DNA of 64,000 nucleotides. Source: Anthostomella pinea. Taxonomy: Eukaryota; Ascomycota; Sordariomycetes; Xylariales; Xylariaceae. The position numbers and the translations under genes were made by a program. Positions 42,057 to 53,069 of the stretch are shown one piece after another. Each line of letters opens with the position of its first letter. Within the stretch, counting starts at the first letter, position 1. The stretch lies in NCBI GenBank assembly GCA_963556695.1, contig CAUWAG010000012.1, positions 1,178,001 through 1,242,000 on the forward strand, written 5' to 3'. The notes beneath the pieces are model-generated. The model saw nothing but the letters and a program-made list of their open reading frames with translations. It was not told the origin of the DNA and did no database searches.

Positions 42057-43168
42057 TCACCCCTCTATATGAACCAGTCCTAGCAACTCCAGAAACTTGA
42101 AGAACCTTGCCTTTGTCAAAGCTTTGTTAAGACCGTCTGCAGGCATTTCATTAGTTCCAAGAAAAGAGAGCCGTCTATGGCCTTCTGAGATCTCCTGACG
42201 AATATAGTGTTCCCTGACTCGAATGTGCTTAGTTCGACGATGGAATTCAGCGTTCTGAGCCAAGTGAATAGCTCCACCACTGTCTGAATGGATGTTGATA
42301 ACATTCAGAGTGAATCCAAGTTCCAGCATCAGTTCTCGCAGCCAGGCAGCCTCTTTGACGGCTTCAGAGAGTGCGTAGTACACTGATTCCACAGTAGATT
42401 GAGCCACAACAGTCTGCAGCTTGGATGCCCAGGAGACTGCGCCCCCATCAAACGTGGCCTGAGGTGGACTTGGCGCTAGTTTTGATGCTTCCAGCATAGC
42501 TGGCATCACAGTAACCAATCAGCAGATCCGGAATCATCTCAAGAACCTCTTGGGGGGTCTTCCCGACGTATTCGGGACCTCCAAATTTGATCCCAAGATC
42601 TTAAGAGTGCCACAAATAACGAAGTAGGCCCAGAGCGGCCTTATATTGGGCTGAGCCAGGATTGTGAAGGTATCGCGAGAGAACACCCATAGAGTATGCA
42701 ATATCTGGTCTTGTATATGATGCAGGGAAGTTCTCACAACCGATCAGGGACTGGTATGTCTGAATAGGACATGCATCGATCTCAAGGTCGTTGTTCAGGG
42801 ACTCCATCTGTTCCACTGCTTGAGGAGATATCGGCACGTTCATCTTGCCAGTGTTCTGATGGTTGAACGCCTCTGCGGTCCTTCTCACATACGTCTGTTG
42901 AGATAGATATAATGTCCTCTCAGCTCGGTTTCTGACAATATGGACTCCTAGGAAGTGTTCAGCAGCTCCCATGCCTGTTTCTAGTAGCTTGTTCCTGAGA
43001 GACACAGCAAGGTCCTGCCAGCCTTCAGCCGCAGATGGGCACCAAAGACTAGGCAATTCTGACATCCTGTCAACGGCGGGGCGCTTGTCAATCCAATGAC
43101 TGAGAAGCATGGTGGCCTCCAAGCACCAGTAGTGCTCGTGATCAATGGTGTCTCGCGCCTGGTCTAGC
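42057..43168 (-). mobile_element. Copia retrotransposon: RT C-terminus and RNase H
   Basis: RT end: GMGAAEHFLGVHIVRN, LYLSQQTYVRRTAEAF, SYTRPDIAYSMGVLSRYLH. After a stop at 42601 and a frame change, RNase H: GYCDASYAG, VAQSTVESVYYALSEAVKEA, IHSDSGGAIHLAQNAEFHRR, KHIRVREHYIRQEI. The 5' half is missing beyond the solo LTR inserted at 43169. Confidence 0.9.
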
Positions 43169-43384
43169 TGTGACGGCCTGCACAGACCTTCCCACATGAC
43201 AAGCGGATACTTCCCAATAGGGGAAGGATCTGACCAAAGGATCCCCTCAAAGGGGCAACCTCCCACTGTACCTATCTCTCTCTCTCTCTCTTCCTTTCCT
43301 CTCTAGTCTTGATATTCTCGTCAATAGAGTAATAGCTGCTTGCTGCAGGCCATGTCCCAGCTCCTCAGTATGCTCGCCGTGACA
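43169..43384 (-). mobile_element. Solo LTR-A nested in Copia, with target duplication
   Basis: 216 bp with the LTR-A ends, flanked by CTAGC at 43164-43168 and 43385-43389. The left side is Copia RT; the right side is unrecognised, presumably diverged Copia. Confidence 0.9.
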
Positions 43385-43599
43385 CTAGCTCGGAGGATAA
43401 TAGAACTTGAAGCATGTAGGGGAACTTAGTGGAAGGACTCGTCGACACGTAGGCACTTAGGTATGCATAAATGTTTCATATGGCCATATCGCGGAGGTAA
43501 TTACCAGCCTGAGCACTTCAATTTGGTTAATGACTCATGCATTGACTGCTACCAGTTGGTCGTGTATGGTTATCCGAGAGGCCCTCTCAATCATGGGCT

Positions 43600-43830
43600 T
43601 GTTCGTCCCAGGGGCCGAGACGTTGACCGTGTTCGAAGAACAGGGAGAGGGCATTGCTCATTTTGAAGGGTGGGCGGTATTGGATCGATGCAGACACGAG
43701 ATCCAGATTTGGCTTTTGGGCTGAGTAGATGGAGTGGATAAAGGCGCTTCTCGGCACTAGATCATGAGCAGAAACGGGATTATTGGCAGGAACTTCTGTT
43801 CTCACACAGGGTGACGTCTCTTGACCTTGA
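43600..43830 (-). repeat. Inverted duplicate of 56285-56500
   Basis: Reverse match including CAATACCGCCCACCCTTCA, AAAGCCAAATCCGGATCTCG and GTCAAGAGACGTCA when read on the minus strand. About 220 bp, open in part but no family recognised. 43390-43600 and 43830-44090 show no gene. Confidence 0.6.
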
Positions 43831-44091
43831 GGATGACTGACGCTACCTATTGATTTAGTTCACAGAGGTCTAACCTTGCGGTCAAACCTCAACATACGGG
43901 TGGGGCCTGCTATCCGCATGCTGACGATCGATCGATTCCAGATATTCGGATGGGGTCAACGGGTCCGCGCGCACCACTGATAGTATCTATCCATGTAATC
44001 TGCTGTAACTTATCAGCCAGTGCACTGTTTCTTGCCCAACTCACTATAATTGGATTTAGTATCATGATGCTGCTTTTGATCATTATCCTTC

Positions 44092-44670
44092 TTGCCCTTC
44101 TCAAAATCACCTTGTATCCGTCAGCGTTGTCGCTACAGCGCTTTAGGAGGTTTGGTTACGGCTTTAACATCTCCAGCTGACCAAGTGGCGACCAATACCA
44201 CCCAATCCGATCATAATTCCGATTTCAAAATAGTGGCGTTGAGAAGAATATTAACAGGGAAGAAACACTCACCATGCAGCTGGGGCGGTTGCGGCTTTGG
44301 GTATGCCGACATAGACAGGAGACCATGTGGGAAATATCCCCACGAAGGTCTCCGCCGTTCGCTCTCGCCGCAGCCTCTTCCACGTATCAGAGGGTCACCG
44401 TCTCCGGTGAGTCAAGCGCAGCCAAATACCCCCGTCGCCTCCAATTGTACGCCATCTCGAAGCACGTGGAACGCGCCGGCGCGGCAACCCAAGAGCCTAC
44501 TAAACAAGAACGCGTCCAAGAACTGCAGCCAATACATTGACGCATTATATCGATCATCCACCACTGGCCATACAGATCCTCATGCCCACAGGCACATGTA
44601 TCACAGAACTTACACAGACCTTGGGCGTAGAGGCTTGGCCGCGGGCTTAAAGACTGTTAAGAATGATTAG
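44092..44670 (+). CDS. Hypothetical ORF (192 aa), doubtful
   Basis: No recognised motif. The segment around 44330-44420 is duplicated, inverted, at 50815-50930 (CTCACCGGAGACGGTGACCC), so part of this ORF is repeat DNA. Likely not a gene. Confidence 0.15.
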   Translation: MPFSKSPCIRQRCRYSALGGLVTALTSPADQVATNTTQSDHNSDFKIVALRRILTGKKHSPCSWGGCGFGYADIDRRPCGKYPHEGLRRSLSPQPLPRIRGSPSPVSQAQPNTPVASNCTPSRSTWNAPARQPKSLLNKNASKNCSQYIDALYRSSTTGHTDPHAHRHMYHRTYTDLGRRGLAAGLKTVKND

Positions 44671-44689
44671 TATGCGTGATAAGCAGGAT

Positions 44690-44870
44690 AGAGAATGGGC
44701 TTAGCGTCCTAACTTGGTGTTTCCTTGCTTCTGACATGTACGTAAATAAGTGGTCACGGGTGACTCATAGCCAGCCTCACTTAATCCCATACATGTGTAT
44801 CACACCATATCACTGCCTCTGGCATAATCCTCCATAGCCGCTCGACCATGCCTCCCAGACAGAGCTGACA
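44690..44870 (+). repeat. Interspersed repeat (MITE-related), reverse copy
   Basis: CGTCCTAACTTGGTGTTTCC, CTTCTGACATGTACGTAAAT and GTGTATCACACCATATCACT match 35270-35390 in reverse and 62190-62290 directly. Confidence 0.55.
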
Positions 44871-44996
44871 GCAAACCATTGTTGAGAATATGTCTAACCT
44901 GAAACATGTATTGTGAAAGGGGTTCAAACCGCTAGACAGCGATCACAAGCCTCCTAAAGGGCATACAGGCGTGCTAGGCTAGGAGGTACCGATACG

Positions 44997-45470
44997 GTAT
45001 ATTACAAGGAACTGACCGACCTGAATGAACGAGATGGCGGGTGCACGCCTATCTGCATCACAGCAACCATCGGCGGAACAGAGATTGTACGACTACTTTC
45101 GGAGAGGCTCGGCACTGATCTTAACATGACGGACTCGGAAGGCAGGACGCCCATGTTACACGCGATAGCCGGAGGCAACCATTCAGTGTCAGAACTGCTC
45201 CTAACCCAAGAAGATACCAACCCATCAGACGGATACAGGACACCATTCCAAATAGCCGCGGCCAAGGGACACGAGACCGTAGTACGGCATTTCCTAGCGC
45301 GGAACGATGTTGACAACAACATTGAGGGCACACCACTCTGGCAGGCAGCATGCTCTGGTCAAGACAGTACCGTGCGGCTTTTGCTAGAGAGACCTGACGT
45401 CGATCTAAACCTCCCGTCACAAGAGTACAATGGAGTACTTTGCACGCCAATAAAAAGCAGCGGTGGCTCG
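44997..45470 (+). pseudogene. Ankyrin-repeat protein fragment
   Basis: At least four ankyrin units in one frame: GCTPICITATIGGTEIVRLL, GRTPMLHAIAGGNHSVSELL, YRTPFQIAAAKGHETVVRHF and GTPLWQAACSGQDSTVRLLL. No start or other domain precedes it, and the frame degrades after about 45440. Fungal ankyrin arrays are often the C-terminal part of NLR-like proteins; whether this one was is unknown. Confidence 0.75.
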
Positions 45471-45525
45471 ACTGAGAATACCTATTGCTTCCTGAGTAGA
45501 AGAGGACGCAGTGGCAAACCCCTCT

Positions 45526-46641
45526 CTAGATGGCTGGTTGGTGATTAACACCTTTCCCCCGTTCTTTGACGTGTTTTATACGAGTGCTGCGTCTCTTTCC
45601 CTCACTGAGCTCCCATGAGGAGCTTGTCAGTGTCAATAGCCCCGACGTCTGATTCGTGCTCCGTTTTCGTGTAGCTGTTGCCCTTTTCCGTCTCGAGGCT
45701 CCCCTATCCTGTTTCTGCTCCGGCTTTGTTCTCTGCTTCTTCACGACCGGCGGCTGCTCCACGGCCTCGTCCAGGGCCTCCTCATCCTCCTCAAGCCGTC
45801 GCTTTCCCGTCCTCACGATTGGCTTGATTCCTGTAGACTCTTTTGGTATCTGACTCAAAACCCACTGGACCCGCAGAGATTGGCGAGACTCGACTGCCGT
45901 GGCATCGCGATACGCCTTTGTCATTCGTAAAAAGTGCTTGATGGCTTTATTTCGTGGTGTGGTTTGCCGGTCGGGTGCGCTAGTCAGATATGCCAACAAC
46001 TCCTCTTCCGTCTCGCCAGATCTCAGGACTCCGCATTGCACAAGCTCTTCCCAGGCAGCGTCATGCGACAGCTTGTGACGCTGGACAGTTTTGGCGTTTG
46101 TATCCAGCCACCAGTATTCGAACACGAGGTACTCGATCGACGTCACCCGCTTATCTTGCCAACGAGGGTCTTTGAGCAGTCGAAAGGTCTCATGGAAGCC
46201 ATGCTCAGCCAGACGGTGCCGTGCAGCTTTCCCGTAGTCCGTGAAGTTTCCGTTCTTGACTTCCCTGAACCCCTCCTATCGGCCGGTATCCTGCTCCTGC
46301 TGCCACATCTTCCGGATGGTGTCCTCGAACTCTGGCCCGGTCGTGATCGACCCGTGCCCAATGGATTCGAAGTAGCGCTGCTACTCCTCCCTGAAAGCCC
46401 CCACCCGCTCTTCTGCCGTATTGTCACTTGCCCCACGGTTATCGCGCTGCCACCTCCGGAACTCCTTCCAGCGCGCCAAGGGGCGCGAGAAGACGCCTAG
46501 GTCGTCTGGGTGTTGAGGGATTGTATTCTCCAGCCATGGTTCGAGGGGCTCATCGAAGCCGGTAAAAGTCTGGTATATCTCGTCCAGAGTCTCAAGCGAG
46601 CATTGGCTACTGCTGCAATCTATCCTATGAACGTAATCCAT
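45526..46641 (-). pseudogene. Fungal protein of unknown function, two nonsense codons
   Basis: A single frame from 46641 to 45526: FEPWLENTIPQHP-like start, RWKEFRRWQRDNRG, YFESIGHGSITTG, ARHRLAEHGFHETF, YLVFEYWWLDTNAKTVQRHK, then a basic tail (KKQRTKPEQKQD). It resembles a fungal hypothetical family with the WWLD motif. TAG codons at 46383-46381 and 46278-46276 break it, both explicable as CAG to TAG. The frame is otherwise uninterrupted over 371 codons. It is divergent from the MULE, with about 57 bp between. Confidence 0.6.
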
Positions 46642-46698
46642 TTACTCTCACGTACTCTCCTTCTGAATATATCGCCTTCTACGCAGTACACCCTCACG

Positions 46699-48453
46699 AT
46701 GCCCATTTCTGACCCCAAGGAAGGCGGCGTTGACGGCGGCGCGCCTGCTGCCACTTAAGATGAGGTCTACCAGTACCTCCTCGCATTTTCGCGGATTCAT
46801 GGCTTCGGAGTACTCAAGGGCGCGACCTCCAACCGAGTCGACGGCAAACCCACGCGTATCGAGATCGAGTGCGACCGCGGCAAGCGCTCGAAGGCCTCGT
46901 CAGCTAGAAGCAAGGAGACCTTCTCGCAAAAGATCAACTGCCCTTAGGGAGGCAGTATCTCTGCTTTAAAGGAAAATGACCGCAGATGGACCTTCCGCCT
47001 CCTCAGAAACAAGCACACGAAGCTGCCAGTTGCCCATAACCACGAGCGATCTCTGGATATATCGGTACATTCCAGCCACCGAAAACACGATAGAGAAGCC
47101 GTTATACAACAAGTAGCTGTACAATCACGGTCCGTGGCTGCCAACCCCGTTCAGATCTTCGCCGCCGCTCACACCAACAACCCTGGCACCACCGCACGCT
47201 TCAAGAACGTCTACAACGCTCTTGCAGAGCTCTGGAAGCGTGCTAAACAAGGCTTTACATCTACCCAGGCGTTTATTCGTCGTCTCCGCCAGCAAGGCCG
47301 CCCTCACATCGTAAAATGGGCAGATGATGACCCTGATCGCCCTGAGGCGGTAGTCTCGACCCACTCGTATAATGAGAAGATGTGGAAGCAACACCCGTAC
47401 ATTATGAGCGCCGATAATACCTACAAAACTAATCAGTACTACTGGCCCTTATTTAACGTCACTGGCCGTTCCTCCACGGGCTCCATATTCAACATGGCAT
47501 TCGGCATGGTCCCTGGCGAGACTGAGGCGTGGTTTGCCTGGCTATTTGCAGCTCTCGATGAACTCCGTGAGATGGTTGGCGCCGTGAAGCTTGATATCAT
47601 AATTACTGATTTCGACGAGCATATGAGGATCCCTGCTAAGGCACAGTTCCCTTTTGCCCAGTTCCAAGTGGGTATCTTTCACGTCAACAAGAACGTTATC
47701 ACGCAACTAGGACTCAAGTGGGTTGGCAAAGGCAAGACGCTCAACGATATCACGAGCGTGGAGGAGGAGGCAGAAGTAGAAGAACGGATTGCTGCTACTA
47801 CTATCAAAGACCTCGTTGGCGAAAATCAACAGTTATTTCGCGATCTTGCTGGCCCTGATCGATTCGACGAGGTCCCTTCCCAGGGGCAGCTACCCGGCAC
47901 TATACCTCACACTTGCAAAGGCATGCTGACGTGCTAGAAGCACATGGTATACTCAAGGAGTGAAAGGGAGTTCGAAGAAGCCTGGCAGCGCCTAATCGAC
48001 GAATTTGCGGAGGAACAGCCTGCCTGCGTTACCTATCTGGAGAACACCTATCTTCCTTTTCGGACCGAATGGGCTAACTGCTATACGAAGGAATACTGCA
48101 ACTTCGGAGTCCGAACGACCTCACCTACCGAATCGGTCAACCGGCTGACAAAGAGCTATATCATCGACGGCAGATCTAACTTTTTACGGATAGATGACTC
48201 CCTCGACGAGATGGTATCGCATATAGAGATCAAGCACAAGCAGGCTATAGCCCATGACAACTTCAAGCAACGCAACGACTACCTGGGACGCAAATGGCTT
48301 AGTAACGTCACCTTATACTGTTCGATCACGTCTATCAAGATGATCGTAACGTCCTATTACCGAGCTTTGGAATACGCCCCAACAGCAAGTCGACCAGATC
48401 CTCCGAGAGCGCCGCCGTGCTCTCACAGCATGCTGAATATCTGGCTGATGTAA
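46699..48453 (+). mobile_element. MULE transposase, one frame with three stops
   Basis: The frame from 46699 has a FAR1-like N-terminus (YQYLLAFSRIHGFGVLKGAT, WTFRLLRNKHTKLPVAHNHE). The MULE core follows: MSADNTYKTNQYYWPLFNVT (first Asp), KLDIIITDFDEHM (second Asp), FEEAWQRLIDEF, YCNFGVRTTSPTESVNRLTK. Stops fall at 46756 (TAA), 46945 (TAG) and 47935 (TAG) with no frameshift. No terminal inverted repeats were identified. Resembles Hop-type fungal elements. Confidence 0.85.
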
Positions 48454-48759
48454 TTAGAATGAATTGTTACAGATGCGAGGATTGCTGCGAGGATCGCTGT
48501 TTTAGTTTGGGTGTGAAGATTATCTTGACCGTATTTCGTCGGCCATACGTAAGACTCGATATCCAGGGTTCCTGTTGGACCCATGCGAGTTAACGTGATC
48601 TATTCGGCGGAATATCCCTCTGTCGCTAACAGGCTATGGAACGATTTGGATTCAGAGGGAAACGAAGGCAACCGCGAAACTCCGATGTGTCCCACATGTG
48701 CATCCCTTCCTGGTGAGGTACCATGTATCGTCGACGTGGTTGTCGTTGTCCTGTACCTA

Positions 48760-48960
48760 GTGTACGGTCATCATGCAGTAGAGTATGGTGTTGTTTTCAC
48801 GGCCAAAAACTCGATTATTATCACGTGGCAAATCTCATTCGACCACATCCGTCTAACCACACCATCTGCAGCTGACCTGCTTTCGCTTATGAGCTTCTAT
48901 GATCGCCAAGGTATTCCTGAGAGCCTCTTACAGAGTCCGGACGAGAAGGAACGCCCCACG
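48760..48960 (+). pseudogene. NB-ARC/NLR fragment
   Basis: ITWQISFDHIRLTTPSAADL, then LLSLMSFYDRQGIPESLLQ, is a strongly conserved segment just after the NB-ARC domain of fungal NLR proteins with TPR repeats. The P-loop and repeats are missing. Only about 65 residues remain. The preceding 48454-48760 is not recognised. Confidence 0.7.
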
Positions 48961-48999
48961 AGTACACCAAACCGACACCAACGGAGTCGGCTGAGGTGA

Positions 49000-50225
49000 G
49001 GGAACTGATGGCACGGTCAAGTGCCCCTGCGAGAGTGGTCCGGCCCTACCAAGCTCTACTATCACCTGGCAGAGCCTGACCCTGAAGTCGCTGCGCACCC
49101 AGATCACCCAGGCTGTTGTACGGCAGTTGGCCAGGTCTTAGCATTCAGTCTGATGGCTTTCGGCGAACCGGGTCAACGACGAATGCGAAGAGTATCGTTC
49201 GGCAATGAAGCGCCTCCAGACATGGACCTAGCTGGACTCGAAGGTCTGGCTAAGCGACCTCACAATCCGGTATCTAATCTCTTATCTAATCATACATATG
49301 GGTCCTAATATAGATGGCTTACAGGCTGGAATCGCATGGATCCAACACGTTTTAAAGTACATGTGCTACATTGATATCTTGAGTAAGCTTTGCAGAGTCT
49401 AGCGAGACACGGACGATAAAATTTATCTCTACTCTCTCGCCCCACCTACCCATAGCAAGTTGAGTTTCAAACGGCCTCTTTTTATGGTAATCAAGAAATT
49501 CATAACTGGCAATAAACCTCGGATCTTAATATGGCTTTAAAGCGGTGCGAATAGAGGCGCATCAGCCCCTCACTAGTTTCAGTCAGAAGACATGGAACGA
49601 AGTCTGATTCTGACTTTAACGCTTGGTATAAAATTATAATATTCGGTGCCAGAACCTCTATTCCAGTAGATCGTCCATAGTTACTATTTGTTATCAAAAT
49701 GACCACGGTTCGCTTGCCTTCTCGATCAATCGGCGAAACTGTCTCTCAGTCGATCTTTAATACAACATGTCGCGAGATTTCCTAACTCTGGTGCTCGACA
49801 GAAACTTCCTATCAAAGAACACGTGGCAAAAACGATGAGTTGAGCGCGAAAATCAGAGAGTTGACTCGCGTAGTTGAAGATCTCTGAGAACAGCGAAAGC
49901 TTGGTCAAGATATCATCCGAGCTCAGGATCAGCTGATCGAAGTCCTTAAAGAGGAATCAGAAAACCAGCTGTAGTTATCCCGGACAGGAAAAATCGGTCT
50001 TCCAGCGCCAAATAGGCTTCAGAGGTCGATGTCTCCCTCGCCGTCTTCTTCCATCTTGCTCGACAATGGAGGATGCTATGACGCTCGCAACCAGGACGCA
50101 AGACGGTCAACCCATATTGGCGCAGCTCAACAAACCTCAATAGAGTTTGACACAGAAAAATCTGTGAAGCCGGAGCCTACAGAAACTGACGTTGTTAATA
50201 GCTGGCTATCGTCAATGTCACCCTA
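49000..50225. other. No gene recognised
   Basis: Short open frames without motifs. 49860-50220 has stop-rich frames containing stretches of polar residues. It ends at the truncated SINE copy. Confidence 0.35.
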
Positions 50226-50742
50226 ATTCGTTTGTGCGGTGGGCGACGAGAACAAGTGGGTTCGAATCCTGCTATGGCCCCCTTCTGACCCGGCTTGTGC
50301 GAGTCGATAACCAGCACACGACAGTGGAGAGGCCCCATTATCGCAGAGCCCGATAACCAAGCAGCTTGTCTCCATACCACCCATTCTTGCGAGATTTTTC
50401 TACTTATGGTTTCCCTCGCCAGTAGATAACAAATACCTATTTCACCCACTAATGCGACATATATCGAACGGCTACTGGAACGATGTGTACACCAGAGGAC
50501 TGAGGTTCATTGTGTCATTTTGTCACTAGATAAGAGGTTTTTCTGACAGAATCGTGCTTGGGTATTGACTAAAACCATCTGGACACTCCAGATTGGTACC
50601 GCTATAGCGAGGATAGGCTCATGCGCGGATCTGAATGTATCTAGACTGATACCTCTACAACCTTGCGATGCAATGGCTCTGGGAGGCGTGGTTTGCCCTG
50701 ATGAGGGACTGCACCCACGATAAATACAAACAAATAAACAAA
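50226..50742 (+). mobile_element. tRNA-derived SINE, copy 2 (5'-truncated)
   Basis: Starts inside the tRNA-like head (TTCGTTTGTGCGGTGGGCG), so it keeps the B box but not the A box, and runs to a tail ATAAATACAAACAAATAAAC. It is followed by CATATCATGTCAAC, which is also the 5' flank of copy 3. Several C-to-T and G-to-A differences from copy 3 fall at CA/TG sites. Confidence 0.88.
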
Positions 50743-50814
50743 CATATCATGTCAACTACATTTTCGGGAAGCCAGCTTATAAGGGATGACAGCCTCATTA
50801 CTATCCTCAGAGGC

Positions 50815-50930
50815 CCATCATCGTCGACGCTGACGCGCTCGACTCACCGGAGACGGTGACCCTCCGATACGAGGAAGAGGTTGCGGCGAGAGTGAACGGT
50901 GGAGAGAACCCATACACGCACACCCGCTTA
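50815..50930 (-). repeat. Inverted duplicate of 44330-44420
   Basis: Shares CTCACCGGAGACGGTGACCC and GGCGAGAGxGAACGG with 44330-44420 (reverse). Function unknown. Confidence 0.5.
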
Positions 50931-51059
50931 AGTGCACAAATAACGCCTATAGGTAGATAGGACGCGTACATGACGACAAAACAGTAGCAGCTAGTCTGTT
51001 CGCTCGTTATATTTTCAAGGAATCTCTTACGGTTACAAACTAAGATACGCAAGGAGCAT

Positions 51060-52060
51060 AAAATTCAAGCATTAGGAACGGGATAATGCCAATATTTTCC
51101 GGGGGTGGGTGGCTGATATCCCTTTAGGGCATGAGGGGTTTGTTCCAGGCAGCAAGCCTGATATTTGGACGGGAATGCTGTACATCCATTCATTTCGGCT
51201 GTCAAAAGAGATCTGTACAGTTCAATATACCCGCTGCTGTTGATGGGACCCCTGTCTTCATGTAGTGACCAGACGGCTAGCTAAAAAGTCTCGCATTTCA
51301 AGGTACCTGTGCCTCACGACCGATGTGGAGTCGTTAGCGCTCTATTCCGCCTGCCTCTCCTCCACTTCGAGACCACTATGTATTTCCTTTTTAAGGATAT
51401 TTCCGCAGTTTGGATAGAAGCTGCTGAAAAATTGCCGGAGTAAGTCCAGCCACCGGTCCGATGTGATCGCGAGGGATTGCCTTATCCAAGGTGTCCCGTT
51501 GATCAGATCACAGGGGTTGCTGGCGAACAACGCGAGGTCAAGGCGGTCACTCTGACTTAATAGGGAATGGCCTTCAAAAGTTCTGAGAGGGTATCGGAAT
51601 CATGGTTTCTCGGCATGGGACTGTATATTGGACAACATCTGCCACCTGTGACCGCAGCAAGAATGTTGGTTGGCGGAAGCAATAGGGTGTGACAGGATCA
51701 TTGTCATCCGCGGATCGTGCATATTGTATAGTCAGATTCGACTCGCCGTCTCCGCAAGCAGCCAGAAGCGGATCCTTTACTGTGAGGATCTCGCCAATCT
51801 GGTCCTTGCTACCGCGTATAGGCTGATACTGCTATTGATGCAGGTAGCTAGCTGATCTCGCTGTTGATCTCATGGAACCGTTGGGAAGTCTAATCAAAGA
51901 CGTTGTCGTATTTGAAACCCTCAGATTGAAAGTGATTACAGAAAAGGGTGCGAAGGTACCCATAGTCAGGTTTGTCCCGAAATCGCAACAAGCGCGTGTA
52001 GTCGATGTACTTGGCGAACTCGGTGACTTCGGTGGGCAGTAGATCCCGGCAAAGCTCCTT
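51060..52060. other. No gene recognised; two duplicated scraps
   Basis: 51065-51108 matches 2252-2295. 51305-51420 matches 30905-31020. A minus-strand frame here (WLDLLRQFFSSFYPN) may be an old gene piece. Nothing else is recognised. Confidence 0.35.
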
Positions 52061-52074
52061 GCCTGATAGAGTCA

Positions 52075-52414
52075 TGTTTAACAAGCTCGCGCTTTTCCCG
52101 CCTTACGCCGCCTCATCAACCAGCTCGGTAAATTAAACGATTCGGCTCCTATTAACGAAGTACGAGTCCTCAGTTGCTTGGCTAAGGCCCGTGAAGAAGC
52201 CACAGAGGCTATCGTGCGTTCTAGACGGCGTGCTGCCGGTCTTTGGCCCGTAAACCGACGAAAGACCCTCGCGAACGAGCATGTAGTGAAGGCAGCGGAG
52301 ATCCAAGCAGCAGCTGCTGTTATAATGAACCCCGAGACCACCCCCAAGGCACTAGAAGCCCCCAATTCAGGGCAGGATATCGCCCTGATGCTATCAGCAG
52401 TTGCTGAGCAATGA
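52075..52414 (+). mobile_element. pogo-like transposase C-terminal fragment
   Basis: [20 protein letters not shown], then RVLSCLAKAREEATEAIVRS and RRRAAGLWPVNRRKTL, follows the pogo C-terminal order of a helical segment then a G-x-x-P-x-N motif. It ends at a stop at 52414. Its 3' end directly abuts and overlaps antisense the cyclin ORF. Confidence 0.65.
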
Positions 52415-53064
52415 GGAGGTCAAACTCTTCAATACTTAAGTGCCATTTAATATCGCAAAGGAATTGCTTTTCCATTAGGTTCAAGTCCTCTACTCTCAAC
52501 CAGGCAATATGGCTCGAGTTGCCGTTTCCTATCTCTTGTATGCACTTCGCCCAGGTCTGGTTATGGTACGATTCATCATCAACCCACTTTCGTGCCAGCA
52601 TCAGAGCTGCGAAGCATATTCGAAAGTTCGTACAACAACTGCTATGGGTGCATGGCCCTAGCTTAGTGTGTAGCCGGTTAATATAGATGATTACAACGAC
52701 AAGCACAAGGCTGCTGAGATCCAGATATGTCGCTAAGCTTGTAATAAAGTCATTAAGGCACAAAGCCACGCACTTTGGATTCGAGATATAGAAAATCGTA
52801 CCCTCTGTGGCATGCTGAAGTTGCCACACAATGGTCAGGTCGATGTCATGTGACTTTGGCAGGTCGAAGTAATGTGAACTTATGAGTTGAGGTCCCGCGT
52901 CTGCAACTTCCATGGTGATTAGAATATATCTGGGGAAGTCGTACCTTAAATACGTTAGACGGTTTGGGTATCAAGAACTCTCGCGAAGGTTCACATAATA
53001 CTGTAGTGGCTTTGTGAGGTTGCATAATATCATCACTTTGTATTGGTACCTGATCGCGTTCCAT
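52320..53064 (-). CDS. Pcl/PHO80-type cyclin, C-terminus replaced by pogo antisense
   Basis: The main frame, 52913-52320, contains a cyclin box: LNDFITSLATYLDLSSLVLV, VVIIYINRLHTKLGP, TNFRICFAALMLARKWVDD, WLRVEDLNLMEKQFLCDIKW. The role would be binding a cyclin-dependent kinase such as Pho85. A probable 5' exon (53064-52946, ending PKPSNVFK) precedes a 35-nt GT-AG intron, which is unusually short, so that join is tentative. From about 52400 to the stop the residues (SGRYPALNWGLLVPWG) are antisense to pogo DNA. The cyclin C-terminus is therefore lost; activity is uncertain. Confidence 0.6.
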
Positions 53065-53069
53065 ATAAT

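Noticed and set aside
45656..46500. Plus-strand ORFs opposite the WWLD gene (65 and 188 codons)
   Set aside because: No motifs. The minus strand has one frame with family-like sequence over the whole stretch.
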